A stretch of DNA of 9,064 bases from Treponema sp. (GTDB lineage Bacteria > Spirochaetota > Spirochaetia > Treponematales > Treponemataceae). The stretch is taken from contig JAEDCT010000043.1 of NCBI GenBank assembly GCA_016294035.1, positions 1 to 9,064 of the forward strand. The letters run 5' to 3'. The position numbers were made by a program, and so were the translations under genes. The notes beneath the pieces were generated by a model. It had not been told where the DNA came from and ran no database searches. It worked only from the letters and a program-made list of their open reading frames with translations. Below are positions 5,575 to 9,064 of the stretch, in pieces (within the stretch, counting starts at the first letter, position 1; the number at the start of each line of letters is the position of its first letter).

Positions 5575-5785
5575 TGTTGAATATCAGATTGAATGTACCA
5601 CACGAGACCTTGCGACATATCTCGTAAGGGATTTTTCTTTTACCGTGGAACAGGCCTTGCGTGCCGTGTACAACTCAGAACTCTACCAGAAACTCTGTGA
5701 CCCAAAGACAGGACTTTACTTTCAAAGCCCTCTTTATGTGTACGACTATTTAAAAACCGAAATCAAGACAGGAAAACTACAATGA
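5567..5785 (+). CDS. Small helical protein of the DUF3791/DUF3990 cassette
   Basis: The 72-residue product contains LATYLVRDFSFTVEQALRAVYNS, then YQKLCDPKTGLYFQSPLYVYDYLKTE. I recognise this as a small family that recurs beside DUF3990 and DUF3791 genes, but cannot give it a confirmed name. Helix placement is loosely like the first DUF3791 protein (a helix ending in xxFSFTVEQAL, compared with xxYSLSTTQAF), so it may be a distant paralogue. The start is ATG 5567, with aaggga seven bases upstream, inside the last codons of DUF3990; the more upstream TTG at 5546 is unlikely. The stop overlaps the HTH gene start (ATGA). A role as second antitoxin or adaptor is inferred only from its place in the operon. 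Confidence 0.65.
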   Translation: MNDVEYQIECTTRDLATYLVRDFSFTVEQALRAVYNSELYQKLCDPKTGLYFQSPLYVYDYLKTEIKTGKLQ

Positions 5786-6015
5786 GCGCAAGTTACAAAA
5801 AACTCTGGAAAATCCTAATCGACCGCGACATGAACAAAAGCGACCTCATCCGCCAGGCAAAAATCACCAGCAACATCGTAGCCAAAATGGGCAAAGGCGA
5901 AGACGTTTCCTTGGAGAGCCTTAGGAAAATATGCATTGCCTTGGATTGCGAGATTGGGGATATTATGGAAATGAATGCGGGTGAGGGAGAAAAATTAAAT
6001 GATTATCAGAAATGA
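5782..6015 (+). CDS. Cro/CI-type helix-turn-helix regulator (XRE, HTH_26-like)
   Basis: A 77-residue DNA-binding protein consisting almost only of a Cro/CI helix-turn-helix: LWKILIDRDMNKSDLIRQAKITSNIVAKMGKGEDVSLESLRKICIALDCEIGDIMEM. The recognition region is around residues 26-36, and the SLESLRKICIALDCEIGDI helices are typical of the HTH_26/YozG-like subgroup. The start overlaps the previous stop (ATGA), so it depends on coupled translation. The end overlaps the GNAT start by 17 bp. As the only DNA-binding gene in the operon it is the likely autoregulator of the cassette; a probable operator site would be near the extended -10 at 4831-4839, though no clear palindrome was confirmed there. Confidence 0.85.
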   Translation: MSASYKKLWKILIDRDMNKSDLIRQAKITSNIVAKMGKGEDVSLESLRKICIALDCEIGDIMEMNAGEGEKLNDYQK

Positions 6016-6637
6016 AAAAAAAGAAGATTATAGAACCGTTGAAGAAATGATAAAAAAGGCATTCTGGAATTTATATGTACCTGGCTGCACCGAACATTAC
6101 TTTGTTCATCAGGTTAGAAAAAGCAGGGACTATATTCCTGAACTGGATTTTGTTCTTGAAGAAGATGGAAAAATCATCGGTCACATCATTTATGTAAAAG
6201 CAAAACTTATTGCCTTTGACGGTACAGAAAAAGAAATTTTATCTTTTGGACCATTCACAATTCATCCTGAATATCAGCGGAAAGGGTACGGAAGAAAACT
6301 TCTTTATCATTCATTTGAAGCAGCAAAAAAATTGGGTTATGATACAATTGCAATTTGGGGAAATCCAGAAAATTATGCCTGCTATGGTTTTAAAAACTGC
6401 AGCCGGTACAATATATGTCTTGAAGAAAATATTTACCCTACTGCACTAATGGTAAAAATTTTAGATGAAAATATACTTTTTAATAAAACATGGAAATATA
6501 TCGAAAGTCCTGCCCATCAATTAGATGAAACTGGATTTAAAGACTTTGACAGTACCTTTGAGCAGATGGAAAAAGGATATAAATATACACAAGAATTATT
6601 CTATATTATTTATTCAAGATCCAATGTACGCCCCTGA
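5999..6637 (+). CDS. GNAT-family N-acetyltransferase (YhbS-like), copy A
   Basis: A 212-residue GNAT enzyme that would transfer the acetyl group of acetyl-CoA to an unknown amine. The acetyl-CoA pyrophosphate-binding motif A is QRKGYG (93-98), followed by the helix RKLLYHSFEAAKKLGY. A conserved N-terminal block, FWNLYVPGCTEHYFVHQVR, and DGKIIGHIIYVKAK precede it, and GNPENYACYGF (121-131) is motif B. It is clearly paralogous to the GNAT at 8206-8832. The start is ATG 5999 with aggga about nine bases upstream, overlapping the HTH gene, so it is co-transcribed with the DUF3990 cassette. The last 11 residues (YIIYSRSNVRP) extend past the paralogue's end and run up to a GC-rich palindromic element, so the natural C-terminus may have been altered. 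Modification of a toxin or small molecule is possible but not shown. Confidence 0.85.
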   Translation: MIIRNEKKEDYRTVEEMIKKAFWNLYVPGCTEHYFVHQVRKSRDYIPELDFVLEEDGKIIGHIIYVKAKLIAFDGTEKEILSFGPFTIHPEYQRKGYGRKLLYHSFEAAKKLGYDTIAIWGNPENYACYGFKNCSRYNICLEENIYPTALMVKILDENILFNKTWKYIESPAHQLDETGFKDFDSTFEQMEKGYKYTQELFYIIYSRSNVRP

Positions 6638-6652
6638 TGTTTATGAAGCAGG

Positions 6653-6727
6653 CGTTGCGGGCGGCGATTTAGCCCGCATCGGGGGATAGCACGCAACGTA
6701 GTGCGGGCGTAAGGGGGTTGTCCCCCT
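6653..6727. repeat. GC-rich palindromic intergenic element
   Basis: Within the 109-bp gap between GNAT A and the metallopeptidase gene there are nested inverted repeats. The outer 7-bp arms are 6653-6659 (cgttgcg) and 6692-6698 (cgcaacg). An inner stem uses 6657-6662 and 6672-6677 (gcgggc/gcccgc). A separate hairpin pairs aggggg (6712-6717) with ccccct (6722-6727) around a TTGT loop. The base composition stands out from the AT-rich genes on both sides. No T-run follows the last hairpin, so it is not a classical terminator. It is likely a dispersed repeat of a different kind from 4501-4775. Confidence 0.6.
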
Positions 6728-6746
6728 GCATTGAGCGAGAAAAAAA

Positions 6747-7328
6747 ATGCAGGTAGATTACGTAATAAAAAAATCACGGCGGAGAACCATGAGCATAACT
6801 GTTGGTTCAGATTTGAAAGTGATTGTAAAAATTCCTTTGGGCATGAGCTCTGAGGTTGCAGTAAATTTTATCCATGAAAAAAAAGAATGGATAAAGAAAC
6901 AGATTTCTAAAGTTGAGAAACAGAAAAAAATTGCAGCGGGACTGGGAATTCTGAGTGACTGCGAAATCAGGAAACTGAAGAAAAAAGCAAGGAATGTGAT
7001 TCAGCAGAGAGTTGAGCATTATGCAGGAATCAGCGGTATTAATTACAATCGGATTTTCATAAGACTTCAGAAAACAAGATGGGGTAGTTGTTCGCGTGAT
7101 GGCAATCTGAATTTTAATTGTCTTCTGGTTCTGATGCCTCTTGAGATTCTGGACAGCGTTGTGGTTCATGAGTTGTGCCATAGAAAGCACATGAATCATT
7201 CAAAGCAGTTCTATGCTGAAGTGGAAAAAATATTTCCAGACTACAGAAAATGCAGCAAGTGGCTCAAGGAAAACGGCGGCATATATTTCAAGAGACTGGG
7301 GAATTGTGAGGAACATGAATCAGAGTGA
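6747..7328 (+). CDS. YgjP-like zinc metallopeptidase domain protein (DUF45, SprT-related)
   Basis: The 193-residue product has the DUF45/YgjP layout. An N-terminal beta-rich part (VDYVIKKSRRRTMSITV, then VKIP) is followed by helices and the core motifs WGSCS (112-116), LNFNCLLVLMP and the zinc-binding VVHELCHRKHMNHSKQFY. Predicted zinc ligands are H141 and H145 of HELCH and H151 of MNHS, with E142 as catalytic base. Size is a little under the usual 220-240 residues. Members occur near type I restriction genes or alone; the substrate is not established. The start at 6747 follows a weak purine-rich leader (gcgagaaaaaa) directly after the palindromic element. It converges with toxN, 36 bp away, with no clear terminator in between. 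Confidence 0.88.
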   Translation: MQVDYVIKKSRRRTMSITVGSDLKVIVKIPLGMSSEVAVNFIHEKKEWIKKQISKVEKQKKIAAGLGILSDCEIRKLKKKARNVIQQRVEHYAGISGINYNRIFIRLQKTRWGSCSRDGNLNFNCLLVLMPLEILDSVVVHELCHRKHMNHSKQFYAEVEKIFPDYRKCSKWLKENGGIYFKRLGNCEEHESE

Positions 7329-7364
7329 ATTTTGAAGCCGGAAAAAATTATGGAACATGGTTTA

Positions 7365-7865
7365 CTATTTCTTACTCGGAATTTTATATTCCTTGCATTT
7401 TACCTCAAGATTTTTAAAATCGTTACAACGCTGACTTAATTTAGACTTTCCATCATTTATCATTTTGTGATTATAAACATCTTTTGCATTATTTATAATC
7501 TGTTCAGTTTTTTGTTTAATGATACGGTATTCGGCCCGAACAAGATTTTTATAATGTTCGTTTTTGATGTTTTCAATTTTAACTGATTTACAAAGATTCA
7601 ATGGGGCAGGGAACATATTGTTTAGATTTAAAACAGCGTAAATTCCAACTTTTATAAAATCTACAGTTTCGCAAAGTCGTCTATGTTTTGGCTTAAAAGA
7701 TGAAAGTGGGGCAAAATACTTAAAATCATTTATTTCAAGTATTATACCGATATATTTACGGGAAAAATCCTGAGTTATCTTTTTATTTTTGAAAAGATGT
7801 TCCTCAAAGTTTGAAAGGTATTCTATGTAAGATGAATCAATTTCGTAGATTTCTAAGTCTGCCAT
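7365..7865 (-). CDS. toxN: ToxN/AbiQ-family type III toxin endoribonuclease
   Basis: The 166-residue toxin is an RNase of the ToxN/AbiQ/CptN family that cuts cellular mRNAs and its own antitoxin precursor, and is held inactive by the ToxI RNA; family members act as phage abortive-infection systems. Motifs are EIYEIDSSYIEYL (5-17), RKYIGIILEIN (36-46), KYFAPLSSFKPKH (49-61), FIKVG, YAVLNLNNMFPAP and LSQRCNDFKNLE near the end. S55, S56 and K58 align by position with the T52, S53 and K55 active-site residues described for Pectobacterium ToxN. The frame is open 44 codons further upstream, but that stretch is the toxI promoter, RNA and terminator, so I start at the ATG at 7865. This ATG follows directly on the terminator U-tract and has no Shine-Dalgarno, so toxin synthesis probably depends on readthrough and is weak. 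It converges with the metallopeptidase gene. Confidence 0.92.
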   Translation of the reverse strand: MADLEIYEIDSSYIEYLSNFEEHLFKNKKITQDFSRKYIGIILEINDFKYFAPLSSFKPKHRRLCETVDFIKVGIYAVLNLNNMFPAPLNLCKSVKIENIKNEHYKNLVRAEYRIIKQKTEQIINNAKDVYNHKMINDGKSKLSQRCNDFKNLEVKCKEYKIPSKK

Positions 7866-7902
7866 AAAAAAAAAGCGCCGAAGCAATAAAAACTGCCTCG
7901 GC
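7866..7902 (-). terminator. Intrinsic terminator between toxI and toxN
   Basis: Read on the minus strand, 7902-7894 (GCCGAGGCA) pairs with 7885-7877 (TGCTTCGGC), nine pairs with one G-U, around an 8-nt loop. GC and nine T at 7874-7866 follow. It sits exactly where type III systems place the terminator that sets the antitoxin-to-toxin RNA ratio; the toxN ATG begins at the next base. Confidence 0.85.
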
Positions 7903-7940
7903 CGTATAAATTTCGCGATTAAAGGCGCGATATCCTTATT
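7866..7940 (-). ncRNA. toxI: ToxI-like antitoxin RNA with a single pseudoknot unit
   Basis: A transcript from about 7940 to the terminator can form an H-type pseudoknot. Stem 1 is AAGG (7937-7934) with CCUU (7925-7922); stem 2 is UCGCG (7930-7926), within the stem 1 loop, with CGCGA (7917-7913). The loop UAAU and the following AAAUUU (7913-7908) resemble the CCUUUAA and GAAAUU elements of the Pectobacterium ToxI repeat, where ToxN cuts at the A-rich 3' end. I find no second unit: the sequence before is the promoter and after is the terminator. A partial repeat is not visible. ToxI binds ToxN directly and neutralises it. The transcription start is inferred from the promoter; length and processing are not known. 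Confidence 0.75.
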
Positions 7941-7946
7941 GTCTTC

Positions 7947-7975
7947 ACTATAACGTAGACCGATTTGGAAATCAA
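7947..7975 (-). promoter_or_regulatory. toxI-toxN promoter
   Basis: On the minus strand TTGATT (7975-7970) and TATAGT (7952-7947) are separated by exactly 17 bp, matching the sigma-70 consensus at 4 of 6 and 5 of 6 positions. Transcription would begin near 7940, a few bases before the antitoxin pseudoknot. This placement supports the ToxI call. Confidence 0.7.
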
Positions 7976-8006
7976 GTACTATTTTTTTCACGTCCACATA
8001 ACATGG

Positions 8007-8035
8007 TTTACAAAATAGAGTAAGTAAAGTACATT
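8007..8035 (+). promoter_or_regulatory. Possible promoter of GNAT copy B
   Basis: TTTACA (8007-8012) and TACATT (8030-8035) with a 17-bp spacer match consensus at 5 of 6 and 4 of 6 positions. Transcription would start near 8042 and give a leader of about 165 nt that includes the structured stretch at 8104-8165. It is divergent from the toxI promoter. A closer TTGTCA at 8171-8176 lacks room for a proper leader and looks less likely. Confidence 0.35.
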
Positions 8036-8103
8036 AGCAGAGATGCCTTGTGGCAATAAAAAAAATAATTGGAGTTTGGATGTTTATTTCAAGCAAAATG
8101 GAG

Positions 8104-8165
8104 ATTGTTCTCTAGCCTTGAGGGGTTGGAACAATGTCTTGCACTTTTAGTGTACCCTCTCAAGG
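8104..8165 (+). ncRNA. Candidate structured 5' leader (pseudoknot-like) upstream of GNAT B
   Basis: Three stems can be drawn. P1 pairs 8116-8122 with 8159-8165 (7 bp) and continues as 8123-8125 with 8155-8157 across one bulged T. P2 is GCAC 8141-8144 with GUGU 8150-8153. A third stem, 8104-8110 with 8129-8135 (7 bp, perfect), crosses P1 and makes a pseudoknot. It ends about 40 nt before the GNAT B start codon. I do not recognise a known riboswitch class. It could be a cis-regulatory RNA, a mobile-element end or a folded repeat. The 340-bp gene-free stretch 7866-8205 otherwise holds toxI and the two promoters. Confidence 0.4.
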
Positions 8166-8205
8166 TTGTTTTGTCATTTTACAATTTTGAATTATAGAGG
8201 AAAAA

Positions 8206-8832
8206 ATGAAAGATTATGTTATTCGTTTGGAAACTTTTGCTGACCATGCAGAAGTAGAAAATCTGGTACGCGAGTCGTTCTGGAATGTCTATCGTCCTGG
8301 ATGTACTGAGCACTATGTTTTACATCATTTGAGAAACAATGCAGATTTTATTCCTGAATTGTGTTTTGTAATGGAACAAGATGGAAGAATTATTGGGCAG
8401 AATGTTTTTGTCCGTGCAAAAATTTCATTGGATGATGGAACATATTTTTCTATTCTTACCATGGGTCCAATATGCATTGCCAGTGATCTTAAGAGAAAAG
8501 GTTACGGAAAGGCACTGCTGGATTATTCACTGGAAAAAGCCCGCGACATGGGATTTGGTGCCGTTTGCTTTGAAGGTAATATAGGTTTCTACGGCAAGAG
8601 TGGATTTGACTATGCTTCAAAATTCGGCATTCGCTATCACGGATTGCCAGAGGGAATGGATGCAGATTTCTTTTTGTGCAAGGAACTGAAATCCGGATAC
8701 CTGAATGGTGTGAGTGGTGAGTATTCAACACCAGAATCATATTTTGTTGCAGAAAAGAATCCGGAAGATTTTGAAAAGTTTGATTCAAAATTTCCAGCGA
8801 AGGAAAAGCTTGTTCTTGAAGGACAGCTTTAG
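8206..8832 (+). CDS. GNAT-family N-acetyltransferase (YhbS-like), copy B
   Basis: The 208-residue product is a GNAT acetyltransferase with motif A KRKGYG (96-101) followed by KALLDYSLEKARDMGF, and GNIGFYGKSGF (124-134) as motif B. The block FWNVYRPGCTEHYVLHHLR and DGRIIGQNVFVRAK are shared with copy A at 5999-6637, and similarity continues to the C-terminal FDSKFPAKEK. It is a single-gene transcript: agagg lies five bases before ATG 8206 and a strong terminator follows 18 bp after the stop. The acceptor substrate is not known. In contrast to copy A it is not embedded in the DUF3990 operon, so the family probably has a general role, and copy A was either recruited to the cassette or simply lies downstream. 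Confidence 0.88.
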   Translation: MKDYVIRLETFADHAEVENLVRESFWNVYRPGCTEHYVLHHLRNNADFIPELCFVMEQDGRIIGQNVFVRAKISLDDGTYFSILTMGPICIASDLKRKGYGKALLDYSLEKARDMGFGAVCFEGNIGFYGKSGFDYASKFGIRYHGLPEGMDADFFLCKELKSGYLNGVSGEYSTPESYFVAEKNPEDFEKFDSKFPAKEKLVLEGQL

Positions 8833-8849
8833 TGTCTAATTGAGATGAG

Positions 8850-8883
8850 CGTCAGTTGTTTATTGGCAGCTGACGTTTTTTTT
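8850..8883 (+). terminator. Intrinsic terminator of GNAT B
   Basis: A nine-pair stem (8850-8858 with 8867-8875, one G-U) closes an 8-nt loop and is followed by eight T. It ends the GNAT B transcript. Confidence 0.9.
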
Positions 8884-8909
8884 GCAGAGCCGGCTAATCA
8901 GATTATAAT
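8881..8909 (+). promoter_or_regulatory. Possible promoter before the VOC-like fragment
   Basis: A perfect TATAAT (8904-8909) has TTTGCA (8881-8886) 17 bp upstream, 4 of 6 matches to a -35. The -35 overlaps the terminator T-run. It could drive the frame at 8941. Confidence 0.3.
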
Positions 8910-8940
8910 AGAAATGACTTTAGTATGATTGTAGTTGATT

Positions 8941-9064
8941 ATGGATGAAGGAATAATTCCTGGAATGAGTCATGTTGCGTTCAAATGTGCTGATATGGAT
9001 TCAGTTGTGCATCAGGGCTTCCGCATTATATATTTTTTACAACTTTTTCAAGGCATCCTTCGTG
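8941..9064 (+). pseudogene. 5' fragment of a glyoxalase/VOC-like gene, disrupted or cut by the window edge
   Basis: The frame from ATG 8941 reads MDEGIIPGMSHVAFKCADMD and then SVV. GMSHVAFKCADMD resembles the first strand of glyoxalase/bleomycin-resistance (VOC) proteins, where the His is a metal ligand and an xxFY segment normally follows. After about residue 23 the sequence (HQGFRIIYFLQLFQGILR) no longer looks like the family, although the frame stays open to the window end. The likely reading is a truncated gene. No good Shine-Dalgarno precedes 8941; ATG 8965 is an alternative start. Confidence 0.4.
9037..9063 (-). CDS. Possible 3' end of a minus-strand gene (partial)
   Basis: On the minus strand the frame entering the window reads TKDALKKL and then TAA (9039-9037). 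A lysine-rich helical tail such as this is common at protein C-termini, and it begins where the VOC-like similarity on the other strand has been lost. Eight codons are too few to be sure, and no family can be named. Confidence 0.2.
   Translation of the reverse strand, partial: TKDALKKL

Noticed and set aside
6807..7199. Minus-strand frame of 130 codons opposite the metallopeptidase gene
   Set aside because: It is the shadow of a clearly conserved gene with HELCH and WGSCS motifs and shows no family features.
7866..7997. The 44-codon upstream extension of the toxN frame, as part of the toxin
   Set aside because: It reads through the toxI promoter, pseudoknot and terminator and has no similarity to ToxN N-termini, which begin at the equivalent of the ATG at 7865.
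8044..8070. Terminator hairpin tgcc-ttgt-ggca
   Set aside because: The stem is only four pairs and is followed by A residues, not T, on the + strand; on the minus strand the T-run precedes the hairpin.
8104..8165. A known riboswitch (preQ1, THF, fluoride, ZTP, purine and similar)
   Set aside because: None of the conserved core motifs I know for these classes is present, and a GNAT gene is not a usual target.

Overview
This is about 9 kb of AT-rich bacterial DNA, most likely from a spirochaete of the genus Treponema (a gut or rumen type). That assignment is an inference from the gene families, the gene style and the GC-rich palindromic intergenic repeats in an otherwise AT-rich background; the window contains no rRNA, tRNA or other marker gene.

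Region 1 (about 1-4490, + strand) is a regulatory locus. It starts with a polytopic membrane protein resembling ECF transporter S components (194-793) and ends with a NarL/LuxR-type two-component pair, histidine kinase (3043-3894) and response regulator (3867-4490). Between them lie an N-terminally truncated DUF4143 ATPase (838-1623), a 15-codon remnant of a second copy of the membrane-protein 3' end (1626-1670), a 9-bp tandem repeat that forms a promoter-like sequence (1682-1717), and a Schlafen/AlbA_2-type ATP-binding regulator (1748-3046). The same in-frame stretch encoding FIERR ends the membrane protein, the remnant and the AlbA_2 gene. This suggests that about 2.2 kb was inserted into, or recombined within, an ancestral membrane sensor-kinase-regulator operon.

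Region 2 (4491-6637) begins with a palindromic intergenic element bounded by an 11-bp inverted repeat (4501-4511 and 4765-4775). A tightly overlapping five-gene operon follows: DUF3791 protein, DUF3990 protein (probable ADP-ribosyltransferase fold), a second small helical protein, a Cro/CI-type HTH protein and a GNAT acetyltransferase. Apart from the GNAT, the set looks like a poorly characterised toxin-antitoxin or conflict module.

Region 3 (6638-7364) has a second GC-rich palindromic element and a YgjP/DUF45 zinc metallopeptidase gene.

Region 4 (7365-7975, - strand) is a type III toxin-antitoxin locus: a ToxN/AbiQ endoribonuclease gene preceded by a promoter, a compact RNA that folds on paper as one H-type pseudoknot, and an intrinsic terminator ending directly before the toxN start codon. 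The antitoxin RNA appears to have one pseudoknot unit instead of the usual tandem array.

Region 5 (8000-9064) has a + strand promoter, a leader that can form a pseudoknot-like fold, a second GNAT paralogous to the one in region 2, a strong terminator, and a truncated start of a glyoxalase/VOC-like gene at the edge. Small mobile or selfish modules (toxIN, the DUF3990 cassette, the ATPase pair), truncated genes and dispersed palindromes together mark this as an accessory, rearranged region.
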